Origin: Persicimonas caeni | Lineage (GTDB): Bacteria; Myxococcota_A; Bradymonadia; Bradymonadales; Bradymonadaceae | Direction: 5' to 3' | DNA length: 64,000 nucleotides | Assembly: GCF_006517175.1 (NCBI RefSeq) | Contig: NZ_CP041186.1 | Location: 124,001-188,000, forward strand | Shown here: one piece after another, positions 1 through 8,338 of the stretch | Numbering within the stretch: the stretch's first letter is position 1 | Layout: the number at the start of each line of letters is the position of its first letter | Notes under the pieces: model-generated | Told to the model about the DNA's origin: nothing | The model's input: only the letters and a program-made list of their open reading frames with translations | The model's database searches: none | Translations under genes and position numbers: made by a program

Positions 1-1250
1 ACAACGACGGGATCAACGACGCCTACGACAACTGCCCTTATAACGCCAACCCCGCTCAAATCGACACCGACGGCGACGGCCACGGCGACGCCTGCGACCC
101 GGACAACGATGGCGACGGCCTCGCCGATGGCTCCGACAACTGCCCCAACGTGAGCAATCCCGACCAGGCCGACGCCGACAACGATGGCGTGGGTGACGCT
201 TGCGATGCCGGTACGGATACCGACGGCGACGGCGTCAACGACGAGGACGACAACTGTCCGCACGTCGACAACCCGAGCCAAGACGACCTCGACGGCGACG
301 GGATCGGCGACGCCTGCGACAACTGCGACTACCTTTCGAGCCCGAATCAGACAGACTCCGACGGCGACGGCGTGGGCGATATCTGTGACGGCACCGACTC
401 CGACGGCGACGGCTGGGCCGACGGCTTCGACAACTGCCCCACGGTGCCCAACCTGCACCAGGAGGACTGGGACGGCGACGGACTCGGAGACGCCTGCGAC
501 AACTGCCCGTCGATCGCCAACCCCGCCCAGGCGGACGCCAACGGCGACGGCACCGGCGACGCCTGCGAGGGCCTGCCGCTCTGCGAGGACTTCCAGGACA
601 ATCGCCTCGACCTTTGGGGCCAATATCGCTGCCACGACTGGGGCGGCACCTCCACGTGCTGTGACGGCATCGACAACGACGGCGACGGCTACGTCGACTT
701 CGGCGCCAACGAGTGTGGCACCGAGTGCACCGATGGTATCGACAACGACGGCGACGGCGTCTTCGACCAGAACGACCCCGGCTGCGCCAGCCCCTGCGAC
801 ATCAGCGAGACCGCCGGAATCTCCGGCAGCCACCCCACGTGCATCGCCGGCGACAACGCCTGCGCCGACAGCAACGACAGCTGTGCTCGAGAGTGCTTGT
901 TCGACGGCAGCTCCGGCCCGGGCAACGACGCGCGCTGTGATCCGTTCCCTGGTTGTGACTGCTGGGGCTGCTGCGGCGGCACGCACCTGCTGACCGGCGA
1001 GTCGTGCACGGTCGACTACGAATGCTACGACAACGGCTCGAGTGAGTGTGACGGGTTGGGTATCGACTGCAGTCAGACGCTCTGCGCGCAGGCCGACGAG
1101 CAGTGCGACGGCGTCGACAACAACTGCGACGGCCAGATCGACGAGAACTGCTCGGCCGGCTGCATCGCCCGCGACGAAGTCTGCGACGGCTTCGACAACG
1201 ACTGTGACGGCCAAGTCGACGAAGAATGCGCACAAGTCTGCTCGCCGTGA
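1..1250 (+). CDS. Thrombospondin type-3 / MopE-like Ca-binding repeat protein (5' end outside window)
   Basis: The reading frame (codons starting at base 3) is open to the left edge, so the true start lies outside the window. The visible part has serial TSP3-type repeats (DxDxDGxGDxCDNCP, roughly the first 190 codons). These are followed by Cys-rich MopE-type repeats such as CDGxDNDCDGxxDE, which end just before the TGA. Such Asp-rich loops bind calcium in secreted and surface proteins of myxobacteria and relatives; the even spacing of Cys pairs suggests a disulfide-rich extracellular protein. No catalytic domain is visible in this part. The family assignment is firm; the biological role is unknown. 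Confidence 0.85.
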   Translation, partial: NDGINDAYDNCPYNANPAQIDTDGDGHGDACDPDNDGDGLADGSDNCPNVSNPDQADADNDGVGDACDAGTDTDGDGVNDEDDNCPHVDNPSQDDLDGDGIGDACDNCDYLSSPNQTDSDGDGVGDICDGTDSDGDGWADGFDNCPTVPNLHQEDWDGDGLGDACDNCPSIANPAQADANGDGTGDACEGLPLCEDFQDNRLDLWGQYRCHDWGGTSTCCDGIDNDGDGYVDFGANECGTECTDGIDNDGDGVFDQNDPGCASPCDISETAGISGSHPTCIAGDNACADSNDSCARECLFDGSSGPGNDARCDPFPGCDCWGCCGGTHLLTGESCTVDYECYDNGSSECDGLGIDCSQTLCAQADEQCDGVDNNCDGQIDENCSAGCIARDEVCDGFDNDCDGQVDEECAQVCSP

Positions 1251-1258
1251 CTTTTTCT

Positions 1259-1300
1259 GCAGCCGAGGCGCAAACGGTCGCAAGGCCGCGCCTCGGCTGC
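1259..1300 (+). terminator. Hairpin after the TSP3-repeat gene
   Basis: A perfect 13-bp inverted repeat (GCAGCCGAGGCGC at 1259-1271 and its complement at 1288-1300) lies 8 bases after the stop codon. There is no U-tract directly behind it, but T-rich runs follow around 1334-1369. It probably acts as a transcript end or 3' stabilizer. Confidence 0.55.
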
Positions 1301-1591
1301 ATCAGCGATGACTTCCGGTCTTCTGGTTGAGCACTTTTTTGACAGTTTCTTCGACCTTTTTTTCTTTTAGCTGTTGACCTACTTCCCCATCTGCCTACTT
1401 TCCAACTAAGCAAGGGGACAATCCTTAATGATTCTAAGAATTTGCGCCACGGCGCTCGAGGCCGATTTCACCTCGTAACACGACGAGCAAATCGCGCCGA
1501 CATGCCGCAGTATGTGGCGACAACAAGTGGACACGCGCTAGCGCCTGGGGGCGTTCCAGCCCGCCGAATTGGAGCTGGGACGGACTAGCGG

Positions 1592-1632
1592 CGAGGCTAC
1601 CGGCATACTACCGGTAGCCTCGTTGTCCTTCT
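1592..1632 (+). terminator. Strong orphan hairpin in the 1251-1757 gap
   Basis: A perfect 12-bp stem (CGAGGCTACCGG at 1592-1603, complement at 1611-1622, 7-base loop) is followed by a T-rich TTGTCCTTCTT. It looks like an intrinsic terminator but sits about 340 bases after the nearest upstream stop codon. It could end a small RNA or act in the leader of the transglycosylase gene. Apart from this hairpin and the one at 1259-1300, nothing is recognisable in the 507-base gap; no ORF looks coding. Confidence 0.6.
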
Positions 1633-1757
1633 TGGCGGTAAAATTGGTGCGCGGGCATCTTGCCCTCTTAGTCAATCCGAACTGTTTTTTAGATCCATTT
1701 CCTGTTGAGCCCGTTTGTGTTTGTATCGAACACAATGTCCACTGACGGAATGATACG

Positions 1758-3092
1758 ATGAAGCTGCTTCGATTCGTGGCACGGGTCACCAAGGGAATCT
1801 ACGACATTCTGGCGACCTACCTACTCGCCTGGGTTCTCTTCTTCGCGCTGACCGCCTTCGGCTTCCACTTCGGCCTGGAGGCCGCCGCTCGAGCGTTGGG
1901 CTTCGACTCGCCGGACGTCTGGTGGCGGAAACTCGCCGGGCCGCTGGGCGAGACCGGCGTAGTCTGGTTCCGGCTGCTCGCCTTCGGCAGCTTGCACGCG
2001 GCCATCGTCTACTTTCTTCGTGGTCCGCTGGGCGTCATCCAAGAGAAGCTCGAAGCCGGCTTCGACCGCGTCGCCGACCTCTTCAAGTACATCACGCGCG
2101 AGCGCGGAAAGCTCCGCGTCGTCGGCCACATCGTCTTCACCCTCGTGGTGACGCTGCTTCTCGTCCCCTTCGTCCTCCAGCCCACGCTTGTGCCGCAATA
2201 CACCACCGGCCAGGCGTGGCTCGAGCGCGGCGCCAACCTCGCCGACGGCACGGCGAGCCGGTTTGTAGCCGACTCGGTGGTCGGTCTGTACCGCAAGCTC
2301 TACGCCGATCCGGTCGAAGCCGAAGGCGGTGTATCGAGCGCCGAGGTCGACGCAGCTCAAGCCGCACACGACGCTCGCCCTCCCCTGCCCGATGATCCCG
2401 ATGGTACCGACGGACCGACGACGCCCCCCATCCCCACCGGCGACCAGCCGCTGATGGACCGCTGGGACGACCAGATTCGAGGGGCAGCCGGTGGCGACCC
2501 GGTCAAATTCGCGCAAATCAAAGCGTTCATGTGGGTCGAGTCCGCCGGGCGCCAATTCGCCGTGAGCCACACCGGATGCAGCGGGCTCATGCAATTTTGC
2601 GCCGGCACCGCCCGCAGCCGCCCATATCGCAAGGTCTTCGGCGTCGGCCGCGTCTACACCTGCAACTGCGACGGCCCCTGCCGCATCGACCGCCAGACTC
2701 GCCGCGACATCGAAACCGGCATCGCCAATCCGGGCGAACTCGCCGACAAGTTCCCGTGTGACCTCACCGACGCCCGCTTCGACGCCGCCCGAAGCATCCG
2801 CGCCGGCGCCCTCTACATCGACCGGCTCTCGAAGCGCTTCGGCGGCAATCTCTACCTGATGTATATCGGCTACAACTCCGGCCCCGCCGTCGCAGGCGAG
2901 GTCTACAAACGCCTCGGCCGCAGCAACACCGCAAGCCTCGACGAAATCGAACTCCACCTCGCCGACGCTATGCGCCCCCACTACGGCGCAGGCTCCGAGC
3001 GCCGCGCCCGCTCGCTGCTGCGCACGCACCTTCCGAAGATCAAGCGCGCCTACGATCGCTACTACGAACCAACGACGCTTGCCGCAAAATAG
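1758..3092 (+). CDS. Membrane-anchored lytic murein transglycosylase (SLT domain)
   Basis: This is a 444-aa protein. Three hydrophobic segments (about residues 14-37, 66-87 and 121-145) are followed by a low-complexity Asp/Pro linker (about 190-230). A C-terminal goose-lysozyme-like SLT domain (about 240-430) comes last. The SLT hallmarks are present: the catalytic-Glu motif VESAGRQF (Glu about 261), GLMQF about 20 residues later, and a C-terminal YNSGP motif. It would cleave the MurNAc-GlcNAc bond in periplasmic peptidoglycan from the inner membrane. A Cys-rich insertion inside the domain (CNCDGPC) is unusual and may form disulfides. It belongs to the host arm, not the prophage. The ATG is the first one after the gap and has a weak Shine-Dalgarno. 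Confidence 0.85.
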   Translation: MKLLRFVARVTKGIYDILATYLLAWVLFFALTAFGFHFGLEAAARALGFDSPDVWWRKLAGPLGETGVVWFRLLAFGSLHAAIVYFLRGPLGVIQEKLEAGFDRVADLFKYITRERGKLRVVGHIVFTLVVTLLLVPFVLQPTLVPQYTTGQAWLERGANLADGTASRFVADSVVGLYRKLYADPVEAEGGVSSAEVDAAQAAHDARPPLPDDPDGTDGPTTPPIPTGDQPLMDRWDDQIRGAAGGDPVKFAQIKAFMWVESAGRQFAVSHTGCSGLMQFCAGTARSRPYRKVFGVGRVYTCNCDGPCRIDRQTRRDIETGIANPGELADKFPCDLTDARFDAARSIRAGALYIDRLSKRFGGNLYLMYIGYNSGPAVAGEVYKRLGRSNTASLDEIELHLADAMRPHYGAGSERRARSLLRTHLPKIKRAYDRYYEPTTLAAK

Positions 3093-3138
3093 GAGGCAGA
3101 CCTTCCAGGTCTGGACCAGCGCTCGAAGCGCTGCCTCC
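3092..3138 (+). terminator. Branched hairpin after the transglycosylase gene
   Basis: GGAGGCAG (3092-3099) pairs with CTGCCTCC (3131-3138), enclosing two smaller hairpins (AGACC/GGTCT and AGCGCT/AGCGCT). It starts at the stop codon, so it is probably the 3' end of the transglycosylase transcript. No T-run is present. Confidence 0.45.
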
Positions 3139-3247
3139 AAATGCTCCCCTTGCCATTAAGTGAGCGTTTACTAACTTCACCTCAGGTGTTATATCCACCC
3201 ACGTACGAATTGATCACATCTGATGCGAAGCCGAGGGAGACCTACCT

Positions 3248-4876
3248 ATGGGCAAGGACAAGAAGAACGAAACGATGCGCAAGCTCGTCGAGGAGCTGCA
3301 GGAAAAGCGTGAGGACGCCCACCAGATGGGCGGCGAGCGGCGGGTGAACCGCCAGCACGAAAAGGGCAAAATGGACGCCCGCCAGCGCATCGACTACCTG
3401 TTCGACGAGGACACCTTTACCGAGTTCGGCCTGCACGCCTTCTTCCACTCCAACGGCAAGCCGATCTCGCAAGACGAGGTACGCTCGCCCGCCGACGGAG
3501 TCATCACCGGCTGGGGCGAGATCAACGGACGCGTCGCCGTGTGCGCCGCGTACGACTTCACCGTACTCGGCGGCTCGATTGGCGACGTCAACGAGGCCAA
3601 GGTCACCCGCTGCCGCGAGTTCGCGCTGAAGAACCGCGTGCCGATGATCTGGCTGATCGACTCGGCCGGCGCTCGCGTGCACGGCGGAAGCGGCATCGAC
3701 TTCGATCAGATCACGCTCTTTAGCGGCTCGGGCTACCTGTTCCGCGAGCAGGTCACGATGTCGGGCGTGGTGCCCCAGATTGCCGCGATGGTCGGCCCCG
3801 GCGCTGCCGGCACCGCCTACGTGCCCGGCCTGGCCGACTTCGTGCCGATGGTCAAAGACACCAGCTTCATGGCGCTCGGCGGCCCTCCCCTGGTCAAGGC
3901 GGCCGTCGGCGAGGACATCGACGAGCAAGAACTCGGCGGCGCAAAGGTGCACAACAAGGAATCGGGCGTGGCCGACCAGATGTACAAGTCGGACGAGGAG
4001 TGTCTCGACGCCATCAAAAAGTACCTGAGCTACTTCCCGCAAAACTGCGAGGAGAAGCCGAAGGCCATCGAGTTCTCGGGCGACCCCGAGCGTGAAGAAG
4101 GCGGCGAGCTACGCGAAAAGCTCCTCGACGTGCTCCCCGAGAGCCGTCGTCGCGCCTACGACATGCGCACGCTGCTGAGCTACGTCGTCGACGACGGCGA
4201 GCTCTTCGAGATGAAGCCAAAGTTCGCCCGCCAGCTCGTCACAGCCTTTGCCCACATCGGCGGCCAGCAGGTCGGCGTCATCGCCAACAACCCAAAGTAC
4301 ATGGGCGGCGCGCTCGACAACGACTCGGCCGACAAGGCCGCGCGCTTCGTCAACCTGTGCGACTCGTTCAATATCCCGCTCGTCTTCTTCCAGGACGTGC
4401 CCGGCTTCATGGTCGGAAGCCGCGTCGAAAAGGCCGGCATCATCCGCCACGGCGCCAAGATGCTCTACGAGGTGTCGAAGGCGACCGTGCCCAAGATCAC
4501 CGTCATCGTGCGCAAGGCCTACGGCGCCGGCTACTACGTCATGTGCGGCAAGGCCTACGAGCCCGACCTTCTGGTCGCCTGGCCCACCGCCGAGATCAGC
4601 GTCATGGGCCCCCAGGGCATGGTCGAGATCTTCGCGCGCGGCATGATGAACAAGATGGGCGGCGAAGTCGACGAAGAGGCCTTCGCCCAGCAGAAGAAGC
4701 AGATGGTCCAGATGATCGAGCCGCATATCGACATCTACAAGGTCGCCGGCCGCGGCATCATCGACGAGGTCATCGACCCGCGCGAGACCCGCGACTACAT
4801 CCTGCGCGGCTTGAAGCTGTCGCGTAACAAGCACGTCGAGCGACCGTGGCGTAAGTCGGGCGTGCGCCCTGTGTAA
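3248..4876 (+). CDS. Acyl-CoA carboxylase carboxyltransferase subunit (propionyl/methylmalonyl-CoA type)
   Basis: The protein is 542 aa, the usual length for the beta subunit of biotin-dependent acyl-CoA carboxylases. It transfers the carboxyl group from carboxybiotin to propionyl-CoA (or another short acyl-CoA). The N-half has the IDSAGARVHGG motif and a GPGAAGTAYVPGLADF stretch, which form the acyl-CoA oxyanion site. The C-half has QDVPGFMVGSRVEKAGIIRHGAK, the biotin-side oxyanion region, plus a KAYGAGYYVMCGKAY stretch. The biotin carboxylase and BCCP partners are not in the window. A GAGGGAGA Shine-Dalgarno precedes the ATG. Whether the substrate is propionyl-, methylcrotonyl- or acetyl-CoA cannot be settled from sequence alone. 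Confidence 0.9.
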   Translation: MGKDKKNETMRKLVEELQEKREDAHQMGGERRVNRQHEKGKMDARQRIDYLFDEDTFTEFGLHAFFHSNGKPISQDEVRSPADGVITGWGEINGRVAVCAAYDFTVLGGSIGDVNEAKVTRCREFALKNRVPMIWLIDSAGARVHGGSGIDFDQITLFSGSGYLFREQVTMSGVVPQIAAMVGPGAAGTAYVPGLADFVPMVKDTSFMALGGPPLVKAAVGEDIDEQELGGAKVHNKESGVADQMYKSDEECLDAIKKYLSYFPQNCEEKPKAIEFSGDPEREEGGELREKLLDVLPESRRRAYDMRTLLSYVVDDGELFEMKPKFARQLVTAFAHIGGQQVGVIANNPKYMGGALDNDSADKAARFVNLCDSFNIPLVFFQDVPGFMVGSRVEKAGIIRHGAKMLYEVSKATVPKITVIVRKAYGAGYYVMCGKAYEPDLLVAWPTAEISVMGPQGMVEIFARGMMNKMGGEVDEEAFAQQKKQMVQMIEPHIDIYKVAGRGIIDEVIDPRETRDYILRGLKLSRNKHVERPWRKSGVRPV

Positions 4877-4881
4877 ACCAG

Positions 4882-4989
4882 GGGTAACTTAGGGCGACTA
4901 AGTCACTCGCTTTGCTCGCTAGTTACTAAGGGTAACTTAGGGCGACTAAGTCACTCGCTTTGCTCGCTAGTTACTAAGGGTAACTTAGG
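4882..4989. repeat. 48-bp tandem repeat between convergent genes
   Basis: Two identical 48-bp units (4882-4929 and 4930-4977) and a 12-bp start of a third are present. Each unit is flanked by GTAACT...AGTTAC and can fold on itself. The array lies between the convergent carboxyltransferase and corA genes, so it may act as a bidirectional 3' structure. Confidence 0.85.
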
Positions 4990-5012
4990 CAGCCACGCTC
5001 AACCCGGCTGCC
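4988..5012. terminator. Candidate terminator between the carboxyltransferase gene and corA
   Basis: GGCAGCC (4988-4994) pairs with GGCTGCC (5006-5012). A series of CTTAGTCCCC-like repeats then leads to the corA stop. It lies at the convergent junction. No long T-run is seen. Confidence 0.4.
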
Positions 5013-5042
5013 TTAGTCCCCCTTAGTCCCCTTTAGCCCCCC

Positions 5043-6173
5043 TCAATCCCCCCACCCAATCCAACCCTTGCGCCAAAAGAACGCCACCAACGCCACCCCG
5101 ATCGCGAACATCAACACCAGCACGAACGGATACCCGTACGCCCACTCGAGCTCGGGCATATTCCACTTGCTCGCCTGGGGATTGAAATTCATGCCGTAGA
5201 TCCCGGCGATGAAGGTCAGCGGGATGAAGATCGTGGCGATGATCGTCAGGACCTTGGTGATCTCGTTTTGGCGGTGGCTCGAGATCGACAGGTGGAAGTC
5301 GAGAATCTGCACGCCCAGCGCGTGGTAGCTCTCGGAGAGTTCCGCGACGTGGGCGGCGTGGTCGTAGCAGTCGCCCAAGAACGGAATGACTTCCTCGGAG
5401 AAGACCGTCTCGGGGTGGCGCCGAAGCGTCTGGAGGATCTCGCGGTGGGGGGCGACGGCGCGGCGCAGGACCAGAAGCTGGCTGTTCATCGCGTGGATGC
5501 GCGTGATCAACTGGCGAGACGACGGCTCGAGCACTTCGGCTTCGAGTTCGTGGTAGGTCTCGGCGACCGCCTCGAGCACGGGCAGACCCGCATCGATGAC
5601 CCGGTCGATGATCGCATAAGCCAGGTAATCGGCCCCACTCGTTCGAATCTGCCTTCGCCCCGACAGGATGCGGCTTCGAATCGGCTCGAAGTAGTCGGTG
5701 GGTCGGTCGGCGAGCTGGAAGGTGACGACGAAATTCGGCCCCACAAAGAGGTTCACCGGCTCGAGCTCGATGCGCTCTTCACGCCAATGAGCCATGCGCA
5801 AGATCAGATGCATGCGCTCGTCGAAGAACTCGAGCTTGGGCCGGTGCGCCGGGTTCTGGACGTCTTCGAGGGCGAGCTTGGGGATCTGGAACACCTCGCC
5901 GACGTGCTCGAGCAGACGTGAGTCACCGGTCCCCTCGACGTCGAGCCAAACGACGTCCCATTTTTCGAGGTATTGGGGAAGCTCGTCGAGCGTCTCGAGC
6001 TTCTGTTCGACATGATCGTCGGCGTTGTAGGCGAGCAGCCGAACGTCTGGCGGAGGGGCCTCGGGAAGGTCGGCCAAGAGGCCCGGAGGTGCCCCGGGCC
6101 GCGAGCGCATCAGGCGCGGCACGCGCATGTGCGACAGGAGTTGCGCCAGAATCTCCGACGGTTTCTCGGCCAT
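5043..6173 (-). CDS. corA: CorA-family magnesium/divalent cation transporter
   Basis: This 376-aa protein has a long acidic N-terminal cytoplasmic domain, a coiled stalk helix and two C-terminal membrane helices. The CorA signature YGMNF sits just before the second helix (FIAGIYGMNFNPQ), and this loop forms the ion selectivity filter in the pentamer. The C-terminus is basic, as usual for the family. The ATG directly follows the parB stop (TAG then ATG, no gap), so it is co-transcribed with and translationally coupled to parB. The family assignment is firm; transport of Mg2+ rather than Co2+ or Zn2+ is assumed from the family. Confidence 0.9.
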   Translation of the reverse strand: MAEKPSEILAQLLSHMRVPRLMRSRPGAPPGLLADLPEAPPPDVRLLAYNADDHVEQKLETLDELPQYLEKWDVVWLDVEGTGDSRLLEHVGEVFQIPKLALEDVQNPAHRPKLEFFDERMHLILRMAHWREERIELEPVNLFVGPNFVVTFQLADRPTDYFEPIRSRILSGRRQIRTSGADYLAYAIIDRVIDAGLPVLEAVAETYHELEAEVLEPSSRQLITRIHAMNSQLLVLRRAVAPHREILQTLRRHPETVFSEEVIPFLGDCYDHAAHVAELSESYHALGVQILDFHLSISSHRQNEITKVLTIIATIFIPLTFIAGIYGMNFNPQASKWNMPELEWAYGYPFVLVLMFAIGVALVAFFWRKGWIGWGD

Positions 6174-7064
6174 CTACTCGATCCCGAGCCGGTCGAGCAC
6201 CGCCTGCAAGACCTCGTAATCCTCGTAGAAGATCTCGACCTTCCCTTTGCCGTGCTTGTCGCGGAGCTTGACCTTCGTGCCCAGCGCGTGCTGCAGCTGG
6301 TTGGTGATCTGGCGGGTCTGCGCGTCGTCCCGGTAGGTCGGCTTCTTCTTGGGCTTCGCCTGCGCCTCGCCCTGCTCTTTCATCGACTTGGCGAGCTGCT
6401 CGGCCTCGCGCACCGACAAGCCCTTCTTGACGATGCGGGTAGCCAACCGAAGCGCGATGTCGGACGGAAGGCCCACCAGCGCGCGGGCGTGGCCGGCCGA
6501 AAGATCGCCGCTGGCGACCATGTCGCAGACCTTCTGCGGCAACGTGAGCAGACGCACCGAGTTGGCGACCGACGAGCGCGACTTGCCGACCTGCTGGGCG
6601 AGCTCCTCTTGGGTGAAGTCGAACTCCTCGAGCAAGCGCGCGTACGCGGCGGCCTCTTCCATCGGGTTGAGGTCCTCGCGCTGGACGTTCTCGACGAGCG
6701 CGATGGCATACGCCTCGGCGTCGGTCACGTCTTTGACCACCGCCGGCACCTGCTCCTCGCCGGCCATCTGCGCCGCCCGCCAGCGGCGCTCGCCGGCGAT
6801 CAACTCGTAGCCGTCGTCGACTTGTCGGACGACCAGGGGCTGGATAACCCCGCTCTCCTCGATGCTCTCGGACAACTGGCGAAGCGCCGCCTCGTCGAAA
6901 TCACGCCGCGGCTGTGACTCGGCCGGCTGGATATCCTCGACGGCCAGATACTGGTACTCGCGCGGATTGCCCCCCTGCTGCTGGCGCGGGATGAGCGCGC
7001 CGAGGCCTCGTCCGAGGGCACGGCGTCGTTGGCGGCTCGGTGTATTGTCGTTCGAATCAGTCAT
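6174..7064 (-). CDS. parB: Chromosome partitioning protein ParB
   Basis: A 296-aa ParB. It starts with the conserved RRALGRGLGALIP segment, followed by the ParB/Srx CTPase domain with GERRWRA and the ENVQREDLNP motif. A helix-turn-helix for parS binding comes next (FTQEELAQQVGKSRSSVANSVRLL), then a C-terminal dimerization region. ParB loads as a CTP-dependent clamp at parS and works with ParA in origin segregation. It lies 12 bases after parA in the same direction and immediately before corA. No consensus parS was noticed nearby. Confidence 0.93.
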   Translation of the reverse strand: MTDSNDNTPSRQRRRALGRGLGALIPRQQQGGNPREYQYLAVEDIQPAESQPRRDFDEAALRQLSESIEESGVIQPLVVRQVDDGYELIAGERRWRAAQMAGEEQVPAVVKDVTDAEAYAIALVENVQREDLNPMEEAAAYARLLEEFDFTQEELAQQVGKSRSSVANSVRLLTLPQKVCDMVASGDLSAGHARALVGLPSDIALRLATRIVKKGLSVREAEQLAKSMKEQGEAQAKPKKKPTYRDDAQTRQITNQLQHALGTKVKLRDKHGKGKVEIFYEDYEVLQAVLDRLGIE

Positions 7065-7076
7065 GAGTTGGTGAGT

Positions 7077-7874
7077 TTAGGCGCGAGCGGACACACCGCT
7101 CGACGGCCGGAAGTGGTTGCGATTCAGAAACTCTTGGGCCAAACGCCGGTAGGTCTTCGCCCCGCGCGAGCTGTCGTCGTACGAGATGATCGGCTCGCCG
7201 TACGACGGCGCCTCGCTCAAGCGTACGTTCCGCGGGATCTTGGTCTTGAAGACCAGATCCCCAAAGTGACGGTTGACCTCGTCGGCGACCTGCTCGCTCA
7301 GGTTGGTGCGCCCGTCATACATCGTCAGGAGCACGCCCTCCCAGGTGAGCGTCGGGTTCAAAAAATCTTGGACGAGCTGGACGGTCTCGCTGAGCATGCC
7401 CACGCCCTCGAGCGCGTAATACTCGGCCTGGATGGGCACGAGCACCGTGTTGGCCGCGGCGAGCGAGTTGATCGTCAACAGCCCCAGGCTCGGCGGGCAA
7501 TCGACGATGATGAAGTCGTACTCGAGCTCGGCCGCACGAATCTCATCGCGCAAGCGGTACTCGCGCGTGTTGTGCGACACCAACTCGATCTCGGCGCCGG
7601 CCAAGTCGGTGGTGCTGGGCACCAGGTCCAGATTCTCCATGCTCGTCGGCATCGTGAGCTCCTCGAGGGCGACGTCGCCCATCAAAAGCTCGTAGGTCGA
7701 CATCTCGAGCTGCGCACGGTCCACGCCCAACCCGCTGGTCGCGTTGCCCTGCGAATCCATGTCGATCAGCAGCACCCGGCAACCCTCGTCCGCCAGACAC
7801 GCCGCCAAATTCACCGATGTCGTCGTCTTGCCCACGCCCCCTTTCTGGTTGGCAATTGCTACAACCTTGTTCAC
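7077..7874 (-). CDS. parA: Chromosome partitioning ATPase ParA/Soj
   Basis: This is a ParA/MinD-type Walker ATPase. The deviant Walker A motif (QKGGVGKTTTSVNLA) is at the extreme N-terminus, followed by LLIDMDSQGN and, further on, the FIIVDCPPSLG Walker B. I place the start at the GTG at 7874 (265 aa): it has a GGGGA ribosome site 7 bases upstream and gives the normal Soj length. The longer open frame runs back through the tRNA gene and is not credible. It forms an operon with parB and corA. The protein moves origins by ATP-dependent nonspecific DNA binding. Confidence 0.93.
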   Translation of the reverse strand: MNKVVAIANQKGGVGKTTTSVNLAACLADEGCRVLLIDMDSQGNATSGLGVDRAQLEMSTYELLMGDVALEELTMPTSMENLDLVPSTTDLAGAEIELVSHNTREYRLRDEIRAAELEYDFIIVDCPPSLGLLTINSLAAANTVLVPIQAEYYALEGVGMLSETVQLVQDFLNPTLTWEGVLLTMYDGRTNLSEQVADEVNRHFGDLVFKTKIPRNVRLSEAPSYGEPIISYDDSSRGAKTYRRLAQEFLNRNHFRPSSGVSARA

Positions 7875-8084
7875 GTCTATGTCCCCATGCACTTCAAAAA
7901 AACCGCCATTTGCGCGATCACTATCGCGTCTGAGTGCCCAAACTTCAACACCGATTTCGGCACGCGAAACCAGCGGGAATTCCGCCGCACTCAACAATGT
8001 TTCGATAACGACTTGACAGCCGCTAGAACACGGGCTAAACAACGCGTCCCTCGTGGGAGACACCTCCCACCCAAGGGCACAAAT

Positions 8085-8158
8085 CGGAGCGTGGCGCAGC
8101 ATGGTAGCGCACTTGCATGGGGTGCAAGGGGTCCCCGGTTCAAATCCGGGCGCTCCGA
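8085..8158 (+). tRNA. tRNA-Pro (GGG anticodon)
   Basis: A complete cloverleaf is visible: acceptor stem CGGAGCG/CGCTCCG, D-arm GCGC..GCGC with AGCATGGTA, anticodon stem CTTGC/GCAAG with loop ATGGGGT (anticodon GGG), T-arm CCCGG TTCAAAT CCGGG, and discriminator A. CCA is not encoded. The 3' 46 bases are the integration core, and the copy left here is intact, as usual when the element restores the tRNA. Confidence 0.95.
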
Positions 8159-8160
8159 CT
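8112..8160 (+). other. attL: tRNA-Pro 3' core (copy 1 of 4)
   Basis: These 49 bases, from the anticodon stem to GACT after the tRNA, recur exactly at 43100-43148 and 50619-50667, and as a 45-base version at 54554-54598. An integrase gene starts 180 bases downstream. This is the left attachment site of the prophage. Confidence 0.9.
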
Positions 8161-8166
8161 CGAAGA

Positions 8167-8199
8167 AACCCGCTAATCTTCAATAGGTTAGCGGGTTTT
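8167..8199 (+). terminator. Intrinsic terminator of tRNA-Pro
   Basis: AACCCGCTAA (8167-8176) pairs with TTAGCGGGTT (8188-8197), followed by TT. It lies on the phage side of attL and replaces the displaced terminator that is now at the right-hand att copies. Confidence 0.85.
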
Positions 8200-8338
8200 C
8201 TCGTTTCTTGCCCCTCCTCCGACTCCGGCCCAAACAACGATCTGACAAGTTATCTGCCAAGTTTCACTTGCAACCCTGGATCGACGGATAATAACCTAGA
8301 GTTCACGACTACGATTGATACGAATACGAGGGCCCGCC

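Noticed and set aside
184-993. Alternative Thr/Ala-rich and Arg-rich proteins in the first kilobase
   Set aside because: They are out-of-frame readings of the GAC/GGC-rich TSP3 repeats.
7875-8237. Extended parA reading frame reaching back to 8237
   Set aside because: It crosses the tRNA-Pro gene and its terminator. The GTG at 7874 has a proper ribosome site and gives the normal ParA length.
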